A DNA stretch of 64,000 nucleotides, taken from contig JAFDYN010000006.1 in assembly GCA_018267385.1 (NCBI GenBank), positions 124,001-188,000 on the forward strand, in the 5' to 3' direction. This DNA comes from Bacteroidota bacterium (GTDB lineage Bacteria; Bacteroidota; Bacteroidia; Chitinophagales; LD1). The translations under genes were made by a program, and so were the position numbers. Every line of letters starts with the position of its first letter. Position 1 is the stretch's first letter. Shown one piece after another: positions 53,021 to 59,980 of this stretch. The notes under the pieces were generated by a model. It worked only from the letters and a program-made list of their open reading frames with translations, made no database searches and was not told the origin of the DNA.

Positions 53021-54100
53021 ATGAGCACCACTACTGACGTGAAAGCTGAATCTAACGTACTGAGCCTGATGCAAGAGATGGAGCACGAGCACCTCCTCTC
53101 CTTCTACGATAAAGAAACCGGCCTCAAGGGCTTCATAGGCATACATGATACCACTCTCGGCCCCTCTCTGGGCGGCTGCCGCATCTGGAATTATCAAAAT
53201 GAATCTGACGCCCTCTGGGATGTACTGCGCCTCTCGCGCGGCATGACCTTCAAGTCTGCCATCAGCGGCATAGACCTGGGTGGCGGCAAGGCCGTGATCA
53301 TCAGCCCCAATAAGGAACAGCGCACCGAAAAATACTGGAAAAAATTTGGTGAGACGGTAGATACCCTCGGTGGTAAATACATCACCGCAGAAGACGTAGG
53401 CACCTCTACCCAGGAGATATCCTATATCATGCAGCGCACCCGCCACGTAGCCGGCAAGCCACTTGAGGCCGGCGGCACGGGGGACCCTTCTCCTTTCACA
53501 GCTTATGGGGTTTTTCTCGGGCTGAAAGCCAGCGCCAAAGAAGCATTCGGCACAGATGACCTCTCCGGCAAAAAAGTAGCCGTACAGGGTATAGGCCACG
53601 TAGGTGGCTACCTGGTGGAGCACCTGACCAAAGCCGGTGCCAAAGTCTATATCACAGATATCAATCAGGACAACCTCCAGCGTGTAGCTGCAGCGAGCGG
53701 CGCTACGGTGGTAGGCACAGATGAGATATATGGTCTGGACGTAGACATCTACGCTCCCTGTGCGCTGGGCGCCACGGTCAATACGGATACGATCCGCCAG
53801 CTCAAGTGCGCCGTGATAGCCGGCGCTGCCAATAACCAGCTGGCAGATGAGAATGTACACGGCCACATGCTGCTGGACCGCGGCATCCTCTACGCTCCTG
53901 ACTTTCTGATCAATGCCGGTGGTGTCATAAACTGCTACCGCGAGGTGAAAGGACTGACAGAAAAAGAGACGCAGGTATATATTGATGCGATCTATGATAA
54001 AACTTTACAGATATTTGCACGGGCAAAGGCCGACAAGGTCCCTACCCAGGAGGCAGCGATCCGCATAGCTAAGGACCGTATCGCAGCCGCTAAGAAGTAA
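53021..54100 (+). CDS. Leucine/valine dehydrogenase (Glu/Leu/Phe/Val dehydrogenase family)
   Basis: A 359-residue NAD-dependent enzyme that reversibly deaminates branched-chain amino acids to 2-oxo acids. Landmarks are LGPSLGGCRIW, GMTFKSAISGIDLGGGKAVI with the catalytic lysines near residues 78-90, and VAVQGIGHVGGYLVEHL (NAD-binding Rossmann) near residue 186. GAANNQLADE and FLINAGGVINCYRE follow. Length fits leucine dehydrogenase. Together with the acyl-CoA dehydrogenases it suggests branched-chain amino-acid use. It is upstream of nusB by 38 bp. Confidence 0.9.
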   Translation: MSTTTDVKAESNVLSLMQEMEHEHLLSFYDKETGLKGFIGIHDTTLGPSLGGCRIWNYQNESDALWDVLRLSRGMTFKSAISGIDLGGGKAVIISPNKEQRTEKYWKKFGETVDTLGGKYITAEDVGTSTQEISYIMQRTRHVAGKPLEAGGTGDPSPFTAYGVFLGLKASAKEAFGTDDLSGKKVAVQGIGHVGGYLVEHLTKAGAKVYITDINQDNLQRVAAASGATVVGTDEIYGLDVDIYAPCALGATVNTDTIRQLKCAVIAGAANNQLADENVHGHMLLDRGILYAPDFLINAGGVINCYREVKGLTEKETQVYIDAIYDKTLQIFARAKADKVPTQEAAIRIAKDRIAAAKK

Positions 54101-54138
54101 CACGTTCATTGGTATCAAAGAGATAGTATAAAGTAATA

Positions 54139-55086
54139 ATGCTCGGCAGAAGAAGTTTAAGGACGAAAGTCATGCAAGTGCTGTATAGCATCGAGGTAAA
54201 TCCTGATGTGCAGCTCGGCGCCCTGGAGACGGAACTAAATAAAAGCCTGGACCGCTCCATATCCCTCTACCTGACCAACCTGGCCTATATGTACGAGGTC
54301 TGCCAGTACTCACTGGTAGACAAGGCCAAGAGAATGGCCAAGTACATCAAGACAGAAGAGGACGAAAAGGCCAGTACCCTCATAGCCTCAAACAGGATAG
54401 CCACTTTCCTGCAAAACAATAAGGAATACCAGGCCTATCTCAAGCAGTACAAGATATCCCACAATATAGACCAGGAGGTAGTCAAGGCCATGTTTAACAT
54501 GCTGCATGACAAGTATACCTACAAAAACTATATCGCACTGACGGGCACTCCTACCCTGGAGCAGGACCGCGAGGTCATGGACCTGGTGGTAAAGAAGATC
54601 CTCGGCAAGAACAAGGAATTTGAAGCACAACTGGAGGACCTCTATGTCAACTTTGACGATGACCAGCTCCTGCTGAATCACGTCATGCAGAAATATGTAG
54701 AGGCATTCACGGAGGAAGATGAGAATGCGCTCATCACCGGCATACATCAGTGGGAGGAGGAGAAAAAATTTGGCGTAGACCTGCTGCGCCTCTGCTACAA
54801 GCACAATGAGGAACTGACCAAAGACATAGAGCCTAACCTAAAGAACTGGGAGATGGACCGCATCGCGACACTCGACCTGGTGCTGATGAAGATGGCCGTC
54901 TGCGAGCTGAAGTACTTCCCTACTGTACCGGTCAAGGTATCCATCAACGAGTACATAGACATCTCAAAGATCTACAGTACGCCCAAGAGCAAAGACTTTG
55001 TGAACGGAGTACTGGACAAGACGAAACTCCAGCTCATAGAGAAAGGCCTGGTGAATAAACAAGGCCGTGGCCTCGTAGACTCCTGA
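54139..55086 (+). CDS. nusB: Transcription antitermination factor NusB, long Bacteroidota form
   Basis: A 315-residue protein, roughly twice the length of E. coli NusB. The first residues (MLGRRSLRTKVMQVLYSIE) and the C-terminal half (DRIATLDLVLMKMAVCELKYFP, KVSINEYIDISKIYSTPKSKDFVNGVLDK) carry the NusB helical-bundle signatures; a long helical insert lies between residues 60 and 200. NusB with NusE/S10 binds boxA of rRNA transcripts and supports antitermination. Its stop at 55084-55086 lies only 7 bp before the target duplication of the transposon. Confidence 0.9.
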   Translation: MLGRRSLRTKVMQVLYSIEVNPDVQLGALETELNKSLDRSISLYLTNLAYMYEVCQYSLVDKAKRMAKYIKTEEDEKASTLIASNRIATFLQNNKEYQAYLKQYKISHNIDQEVVKAMFNMLHDKYTYKNYIALTGTPTLEQDREVMDLVVKKILGKNKEFEAQLEDLYVNFDDDQLLLNHVMQKYVEAFTEEDENALITGIHQWEEEKKFGVDLLRLCYKHNEELTKDIEPNLKNWEMDRIATLDLVLMKMAVCELKYFPTVPVKVSINEYIDISKIYSTPKSKDFVNGVLDKTKLQLIEKGLVNKQGRGLVDS

Positions 55087-55093
55087 CCTAGTT

Positions 55094-55101
55094 CTTACTT
55101 T
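55094..55101 (+). repeat. Left copy of 8-bp target-site duplication (CTTACTTT)
   Basis: CTTACTTT directly abuts the left inverted repeat and recurs directly after the right one at 56841-56848. Eight bases is the duplication size known for IS1595-family elements. Confidence 0.92.
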
Positions 55102-55125
55102 GGTAACTATATACTTATCTACCCT
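55102..55125 (+). repeat. Left terminal inverted repeat of the IS
   Basis: Begins GGTAACTATATACTTATC and ends TACCCT. It matches the reverse complement of 56817-56840 at 22 of 24 positions. Confidence 0.92.
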
Positions 55126-55195
55126 AATAAATTGAAATTTTATTGTGTTATTTATCAATGGTTTATGAAATCATCGCAAAAAAGTGGTAATTTAA

Positions 55196-55226
55196 TTTGC
55201 TTACTAAGTGATTTCACTTATCTTTG
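55196..55226 (+). promoter_or_regulatory. Promoter of the IS operon with an internal operator-like inverted repeat
   Basis: TTTG (55196-55199), exactly 19 nt, then TATCTTTG (55219-55226) is a perfect Bacteroidota promoter. Within the spacer, TAAGTGA-TT-TCACTTA (55205-55220) is a perfect inverted repeat with 7-bp arms that runs into the -7 box, where a bound repressor would block polymerase. Confidence 0.82.
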
Positions 55227-55247
55227 ACCTATCAAAACGGTACAAAA

Positions 55248-55625
55248 ATGAAATCAATAAGCTCAAATAGAAATGGCGATGTATTCCAAATTGCAAAACA
55301 AGGATTCAGTGTAAAGAAGGTTGCCAAGCAAATACTCTCTGCTCTTGAGAGCGCAGGAGCTATTGTTGAAAGTATTGACTATGCTGCAACGGGGTCGGTA
55401 TATATCGAACTTGAAAGTGAGGAAAATATTTGCTCTATAAGAATATCTAATCATACAAAGAGGGGCTTTATAGAGGGTGTAGATACACTGAAAGCTATCA
55501 ACGAACGTAAAATGACAAATGTCCGCAATGAAGTATTTTATTCAACAGATATAGAAATATTAAATACGGATATGAGAAATGAAGTTATTGAAGCACTTAA
55601 AAACGGTACGATAAAATTCAAATAA
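55248..55625 (+). CDS. IS-encoded small protein A of unknown function
   Basis: A 125-residue protein from the ATG at 55248, which lies 21 bp after the promoter's -7 box; a start 24 bp earlier would overlap that box. The sequence has a helical N-terminus (FSVKKVAKQILSALESAG) and alternating strands (GSVYIELESEENICSIRIS), ending IEALKNGTIKFK. No family is recognised. Its TAA overlaps the transposase ATG as TAATG, so expression of the two is translationally coupled and it probably serves the element, for example as a regulator or accessory factor. Confidence 0.72.
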   Translation: MKSISSNRNGDVFQIAKQGFSVKKVAKQILSALESAGAIVESIDYAATGSVYIELESEENICSIRISNHTKRGFIEGVDTLKAINERKMTNVRNEVFYSTDIEILNTDMRNEVIEALKNGTIKFK

Positions 55626-56623
55626 TGCAACTCAGAAAGTTTAACAACCTGATTGACCTGCTCACCTTTTTTAAGGATGAGCAGGTTTGTCGTGACTACT
55701 TAGAGTTGTCGAGGTGGGGAGATCAATTAGCTTGTCCTTACAAAGACTGCCAGTCGCATAACATCTACAAATACGAGAGTGGTAAGCTATACAAGTGTAA
55801 TAAATGTATGCGCAAATATAGCGTCCGAGTAGGGACTATGTTTGAAGATAGCAAGGTGCCACTCTCTAAATGGTTCGCAGCTATCTACCTCATCACCGCA
55901 CACAAAAAGGGCGTATCATCGCTCCAATTACAGCGCGACTTAGGTATCACGCAAAAAACAGCGTGGTTCTTATCGCATCGCATCAGGAAGCAATTAGGGC
56001 TTGATCTGAGCGCTGATAAGTTCACAGGGGTAGTAGAAGCCGATGAAACGTTTATGGGTGGCAAGGAAGGCAACAAACACAAGTCTAAGCGTACTAAAGA
56101 CACACAGGGACGTAGTACGGCTACCAAAACACCTGTATTGGGCGTTATAGAGCGCGGTGGAAAAGTCCGCACCCGCAAGGCTATAGACACATCAAGTAAG
56201 TCGATCAACCCATTTATACTGGCTAATGTCGCATTAGGCAGTGAGGTTAAAACAGATGAGTGGTTCGGATATAACCGCCTTGCCTCCGTATATCAGCACA
56301 CGCGAGTTAATCACAGTTCAGGCGAATATGTCATAGGCGACACGCACACGAATAATATAGAGGGCTTCTGGTCGCAATTAAAGAGGTCTGTCTATGGATG
56401 CTATCATAGCGTATCTGCGAAGCATTTACAGCAATATGCGGATGAATCAGCCTTTAGATACAATACCCGCAAGCACTCTGAGAGTGGTCGATTCGATTAC
56501 TTCTTATCCATAGCTACTACTCACATTACTTATAAACAACTCATTCAATCACATGACATCAATACAACAGCTATCAAGCCTTATAGAGAAGTTGGAACTC
56601 AACAAAGCCTATTTGGCGAGTAA
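55625..56623 (+). CDS. IS1595-family (ISXO2-like) transposase
   Basis: A 332-residue transposase. The N-terminal zinc ribbon is CPYKDCQSHNIYKYESG and YKCNKCMRKYSVRVG, followed by a helix-turn-helix (SSLQLQRDLGITQKTAWFLSHRIR). The catalytic DDE/N core shows GVVEADETFMGG (first Asp), VKTDEWFGYNRL (second Asp) and GDTHTNNIEGFWSQLKR (third site, Asn/Glu), as in ISXO2-type enzymes. No frameshift or stop is present. It is the middle of three IS genes and overlaps the third by 71 bp in another frame. Confidence 0.93.
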   Translation: MQLRKFNNLIDLLTFFKDEQVCRDYLELSRWGDQLACPYKDCQSHNIYKYESGKLYKCNKCMRKYSVRVGTMFEDSKVPLSKWFAAIYLITAHKKGVSSLQLQRDLGITQKTAWFLSHRIRKQLGLDLSADKFTGVVEADETFMGGKEGNKHKSKRTKDTQGRSTATKTPVLGVIERGGKVRTRKAIDTSSKSINPFILANVALGSEVKTDEWFGYNRLASVYQHTRVNHSSGEYVIGDTHTNNIEGFWSQLKRSVYGCYHSVSAKHLQQYADESAFRYNTRKHSESGRFDYFLSIATTHITYKQLIQSHDINTTAIKPYREVGTQQSLFGE

Positions 56624-56804
56624 AATAGCAATGAACGACAAGACATTTAGAAACAAGCTATCTGCTAATCATAGCGCAAGCTTTACTGATGTTGAGATTA
56701 ACGCCCTCTGTAATGTACTAATAAAGATGCGTGACGAATTGCAGATAGTTGAGAGTGCTGACCTTAATGATGCACTAAAAATGATGTCAAATAAAGCAGT
56801 TTAA
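56553..56804 (+). CDS. IS-encoded small HTH-like protein
   Basis: An 83-residue protein starting inside the transposase gene in a different frame. Residues 1-60 (LSSLIEKLELNKAYLASKIA, KTFRNKLS and FTDVEINALCNVLIKMRDEL) resemble a Cro/CI-type helix-turn-helix, in which the KTFRNKLS part would be the recognition helix. This makes it the best candidate to bind the inverted repeat in the IS promoter and repress the element. The fold is inferred from pattern, not proven. It is the last gene before the right inverted repeat. Confidence 0.65.
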   Translation: MTSIQQLSSLIEKLELNKAYLASKIAMNDKTFRNKLSANHSASFTDVEINALCNVLIKMRDELQIVESADLNDALKMMSNKAV

Positions 56805-57638
56805 AAAAAGCCCAAAAGGGTAGATAGGTATATAGTTGCCCTTACTTTTTATCCTCCTGCACACGATCATCACATATTGCCGTGCATCATCTCCGTTGGC
56901 TATTGTCTTTAGCTGATATTGATAGCCCGTACGTGCCTTATTAGTCACCTGGAGCGTATAGTGCTGCAGCGGATCTATCACACTGCGGAAAGAAGAATAC
57001 ACACCCACTGTAGCTGTATCTGCAGCCTCTATATCCAGCCCCATAGCCGCCGCCTGTATATCCTTATACTGGCAGATGAGGTGCAGCGGGTCACTCGTAT
57101 AGTTTATGACATAGAGTTGCTTTTGCCCCGGTACCGGGGCGCATTCCGCGGGCTTCTGTAGTGTGGTAGCAGGTTTGAGTGCCGGTACTACCGGCTGCGG
57201 GCGCTCGGGCATATGGATAGGCCACGGATGTATCTCCCCGTCATTGCCGCGGCTCATATCCTCCTCATGGTCTATCGTGCCATCCGGTTTGAAATAGGTA
57301 GTGATATCCGTGTACTGTATCCCGCCGTCGGGCTGCATGGTGTAGTGTGCGCTCGCTACGCCGCCGCCGGCCTGGTAGCGCAGCTCTACATGGCTGGAGC
57401 CGTAGCGCTGTCCATAGCTGCGCTCATATATCACAGTCTTATCTTTGCCATATATTTTGAGGTTCTTCCACCGGTCATTGCTTTTGAGATAGCTGATCTG
57501 GGTAGAGAGCTGGCCCGTAGTGTAGTAGCAGCGCTGGTACACAGTATCACCTTTTGTGATGGTCCTGCAGGCGTACTGGGCAGATATAGTGCCTGCATAT
57601 AGCAGGCAAACTACTATGAGCGCGGATAGCTTTTGCAT
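56787..57638 (-). CDS. Secreted protein of unknown function, C-terminus rewritten by IS insertion
   Basis: A 283-residue exported protein with a signal peptide (SALIVVCLLYAGTISAQ). It has YWQK/MORN-like strands (YYTTGQLSTQISYLKSND, YFKPDGTIDHEED) and four cysteines. The last 17 residues (GNYIPIYPFGLFLNCFI) are encoded by the right inverted repeat and end of the IS. If the IS and one target copy are removed, the frame reads ...RRIKSKN and stops at 55088-55090, just past nusB. So the insertion exchanged one final residue and the stop for a 17-residue tail instead of breaking the gene. Function is unknown. Confidence 0.72.
   Translation of the reverse strand: MQKLSALIVVCLLYAGTISAQYACRTITKGDTVYQRCYYTTGQLSTQISYLKSNDRWKNLKIYGKDKTVIYERSYGQRYGSSHVELRYQAGGGVASAHYTMQPDGGIQYTDITTYFKPDGTIDHEEDMSRGNDGEIHPWPIHMPERPQPVVPALKPATTLQKPAECAPVPGQKQLYVINYTSDPLHLICQYKDIQAAAMGLDIEAADTATVGVYSSFRSVIDPLQHYTLQVTNKARTGYQYQLKTIANGDDARQYVMIVCRRIKSKGNYIPIYPFGLFLNCFI
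56817..56840 (-). repeat. Right terminal inverted repeat of the IS
   Basis: Read on the minus strand it begins GGCAACTATATACCTATC and ends TACCCT. It doubles as coding sequence for the tail of the adjacent minus-strand gene. Confidence 0.92.
56841..56848 (+). repeat. Right copy of 8-bp target-site duplication (CTTACTTT)
   Basis: Identical to 55094-55101 and directly abutting the right inverted repeat. Confidence 0.92.
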
Positions 57639-57709
57639 GATGGATGTTTTGCCGGAGCACCTGAAATACTATGCCAAATGTATAGCTGAAAAGTAAAAAT
57701 ATGTTAGCC

Positions 57710-57745
57710 ATAAAAACAAAAGCGGCACCACAGGGGCACCGCTTT
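57710..57745 (-). terminator. Intrinsic terminator reading on the minus strand
   Basis: An 11-bp stem with two G-T wobbles (57719-57745) around CCTGT on the minus strand, followed by TTTTGTTTTTA. No annotated plus-strand gene ends here, so it must terminate minus-strand transcription coming from beyond 57745. Confidence 0.75.
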
Positions 57746-57784
57746 CTTGGCTGGTTTTAGGGTTTGGGCCTTTCTTTACATTTA

Positions 57785-57979
57785 CTAAAAAACAAAGTCC
57801 TTTATGCTGGTGGTGGATACGTCTCCATCGGTCTTTGCGATAGCAAACATACAGCAGCACTCCTCCCGTCCAAAGTCAAAAAAACGACCAAAATCGGAAC
57901 TCTGAGCTGCCGTGAGCCATACAGACGGTATATTCTGATCCGTAGTTGCACCGTATATCTGTCGCATTTCTACCATCGC
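57785..57979 (-). CDS. Possible small protein, supported by a downstream terminator
   Basis: A reading frame of 64 codons from an ATG at 57979 (MHTAMVEMRQIYGATTDQ), with other in-frame ATGs up- and downstream. It contains SSDFGRFFDFGREECCCMF and ends TSIKDFVF, 40 bp before an intrinsic terminator that has no other gene to serve. The stretch 57639-58038 otherwise has no gene. It matches no family I know. Composition with a Cys-Cys-Cys run is unusual. It may also be an untranslated RNA; the terminator is the main support. Confidence 0.38.
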   Translation of the reverse strand, partial: AMVEMRQIYGATTDQNIPSVWLTAAQSSDFGRFFDFGREECCCMFAIAKTDGDVSTTSIKDFVF

Positions 57980-58038
57980 TGTATGCATAGATGTAGCATC
58001 TTTGCACTGCACGATTGATCACTAAAACCATAAACAAC

Positions 58039-58512
58039 ATGAAGCCCATCTATCCATGCCTCTGGCATAATGATACAGCAGAAGAAGCCGCAGCGCTCTA
58101 CACTAAAACATTTCCAAACTCCAGAGTGACCAAGACCACCTACTACGGCAAGGGTGCACCACGCCCTGAGGGCAGTGTGATGACCATACACATGGAGCTG
58201 AACGGGCATCAGTTTATGATACTCAATGGCGGGCCGTGGGAGAGCTATACGGGTGCCATCTCGCTGGTAGCGCCCTGCGATACACAGGAGGAGATAGACC
58301 GCGTGTGGGATGCCCTCACGGCAGATGGTGGCCAGGCAGTACAGTGTGGCTGGCTGAAAGATAAATATGGCGTGAGCTGGCAGGTAGTGCCATCTATGTT
58401 TGACAAGTGGATGACGGGAGACCCTGAGCGCTCGGCACGTGCCATGCAGGCCCTATGGAGCATGGTGAAGCTGGACATAGCAAAAATACAGGCAGCCTAT
58501 GACGGCCAGTAG
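58039..58512 (+). CDS. PhnB-like VOC-family protein
   Basis: A 157-residue protein from the ATG at 58039 (MKPIYPCLWHNDTAEEAAAL). The 3-dmu-9_3-mt/PhnB pattern is visible: CLWHNDTAEEAAALYTKTFPNS, HMELNGHQFMILNGG and WQVVPSMFDKWMTG. These are single-domain vicinal-oxygen-chelate folds of unknown substrate, often near stress or antibiotic-response genes. Its stop is 2 bp from the stop of the converging response regulator. Confidence 0.85.
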   Translation: MKPIYPCLWHNDTAEEAAALYTKTFPNSRVTKTTYYGKGAPRPEGSVMTIHMELNGHQFMILNGGPWESYTGAISLVAPCDTQEEIDRVWDALTADGGQAVQCGWLKDKYGVSWQVVPSMFDKWMTGDPERSARAMQALWSMVKLDIAKIQAAYDGQ

Positions 58513-58514
58513 CC

Positions 58515-58985
58515 TCAGGCAGCAGTACTAAAGCGCATAAATGCCTCGCGGGTATGCTCTTCGTGCGGAGGCTGATTGACACTGAGCCAATAGCGGAATA
58601 CGCGCACTAGCGTATCTATAAAGATGGTCACATCCATCGGTTTGATCAGGTAGCTATTGGCACCGAGGCGGTAGCTACGCTCTATATCCGCATCCTGCTC
58701 TGAGGTAGATACCACCACCAGCGGCACCTCACGTAGTTTGTCATTGCCCTTGATATACTGCATAAACTCATATCCATCCATCTTGGGCATACGGATATCT
58801 GAGAGGATCAGGCGCGGAGGTATATCGCCGCAGTCAGTGAGGCCATTGAGGAAGTCTATAGCATCTGCACCGTTTTGTATGTGCTTGACATGTAGCGGCA
58901 GGCCCACCTCACTGATCGCTTGCTTTATGAATAAAACATCATGCGGATTGTCTTCTACTATCAGGATATCTATGAGGGGCTCCAT
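58515..58985 (-). CDS. Single-domain response regulator, Rcp1-like
   Basis: A 156-residue receiver-only protein. The acidic triad is in ILIVEDNPHDVLFIKQA and the phosphoacceptor aspartate in LILSDIRMPKMDGYEF near residue 61; the conserved lysine is in SYLIKPMDV. The N-H-D-V-L-F-I-K signature and the long C-terminal helix are typical of Rcp1-like regulators that work with phytochrome-type or PAS histidine kinases. No kinase is adjacent, but its place beside the carotenoid locus makes a light-signalling link worth considering. Confidence 0.88.
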   Translation of the reverse strand: MEPLIDILIVEDNPHDVLFIKQAISEVGLPLHVKHIQNGADAIDFLNGLTDCGDIPPRLILSDIRMPKMDGYEFMQYIKGNDKLREVPLVVVSTSEQDADIERSYRLGANSYLIKPMDVTIFIDTLVRVFRYWLSVNQPPHEEHTREAFMRFSTAA

Positions 58986-59095
58986 GCGTGAGATATTTCC
59001 GGTATGTACCGTTTATCCACACGGATAGTTGCGTAGGGGCACGCATATCTTACAAGTGGCTACTGGTAATATACAACAAGCAAAATGCCCGGCGT

Positions 59096-59980
59096 TTACG
59101 CAGCCTGGTGGTAGTCCAGTGCACGAGTGCTCTCGGCGGGGCCAAAGGCCTTTTTCACTGACTCTCCTGTCAGCGTCACGCAGAGCAGCAGCAGCTTCTC
59201 CATATCAGGTACACGTATACGCACCGTGCTGATCACACTGGCCGGCGTGTGCCGTATACGGGCAAAGAGCCTCATGTAATATTTATATGCCAGCATCACG
59301 CCTCCCCGCGCACCTACCGGTAGCTGGCGTATGCCCTCCAGGGCCAGTGCAAAGTCATGTGCTATCTCCTGCTCTATCTGCTGCTTGGCCGCATCGCCGA
59401 AACGGGCGAAGTCTATACCGGGAAAGTATACCCTGCCACGCTCGTCAAAATCGCTGCCCATATCGCGCAGGAAGTTGACTTTCTGAAAGGCCGCCCCCAG
59501 CGCACGTGCCGATGGCTCCAGCCTGGCATACATTTCCTTGTCACCTTCGGTGAAAATATAGAGGCACATCAGCCCTACCACCTCGGCAGAGCCATAGATA
59601 TACTCCTCGTAGCCCTCACGGCCATAAGCGGTCTCATACAGGTCCATCTCCATACTGCGAAAGAAGGCCTCCGTCAGGTCCAGCGGTATCTGGTAGCGGT
59701 TCACCACCAGCTGGTAGCTTTGCAGGATCGGATTGAGGCTGATGCCATCGCGGATAGCCTCATAGGTATCTGCCTTAAACTTGGCCAGCAGCGCCTTCTT
59801 GTCAAAATCATGAAACGTATCTACTATCTCATCAGCATAGCGCACCATGCCATAGATACCGTAGATCGCATCGCGCAGGCGCGGATGCAGTGTGCGGATA
59901 CCGAGTGAGAAACTGGTACTGTAGGCCTGGGTCACGAGCTTGCTGCAGGCAGCGCTGGTTTTGACAAATAGGTTAAACAT
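59096..59980 (-). CDS. crtB: Phytoene synthase
   Basis: A 294-residue enzyme of the squalene/phytoene synthase family that condenses two geranylgeranyl diphosphates to phytoene. The two aspartate-rich motifs are RYADEIVDTFHDFD near residue 47 and RDMGSDFDERGRVYFP near residue 170, both intact. It overlaps the 3' end of crtI by 8 bp, so translation is coupled. It is the last gene of the carotenoid transcript. Confidence 0.93.
   Translation of the reverse strand: MFNLFVKTSAACSKLVTQAYSTSFSLGIRTLHPRLRDAIYGIYGMVRYADEIVDTFHDFDKKALLAKFKADTYEAIRDGISLNPILQSYQLVVNRYQIPLDLTEAFFRSMEMDLYETAYGREGYEEYIYGSAEVVGLMCLYIFTEGDKEMYARLEPSARALGAAFQKVNFLRDMGSDFDERGRVYFPGIDFARFGDAAKQQIEQEIAHDFALALEGIRQLPVGARGGVMLAYKYYMRLFARIRHTPASVISTVRIRVPDMEKLLLLCVTLTGESVKKAFGPAESTRALDYHQAA

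Larger units (their letters stand above)
55102..56840 (+). mobile_element. Complete IS1595/ISXO2-type insertion sequence with two extra ORFs, 1739 bp
   Basis: The borders are seen directly: 24-bp terminal inverted repeats that differ at two positions, flanked by identical CTTACTTT target duplications. Inside are three overlapping or abutting genes, all on the plus strand: a small ORF of unknown role, the DDE transposase, and an 83-residue HTH-like ORF that overlaps the transposase end. A consensus promoter with an internal inverted repeat drives the set. The element is A/T-richer than its surroundings. All frames are intact, so it may be active. Passenger or accessory genes are known in parts of the IS1595 family; these two are not ones I recognise. 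Confidence 0.93.

Noticed and set aside
52112..53866. Long antisense frames over the Fe-S membrane protein gene and the leucine dehydrogenase gene (about 290 codons each)
   Set aside because: Both genes underneath have full motif sets. The antisense products are low in motif content and rich in residues expected from reversed codons.
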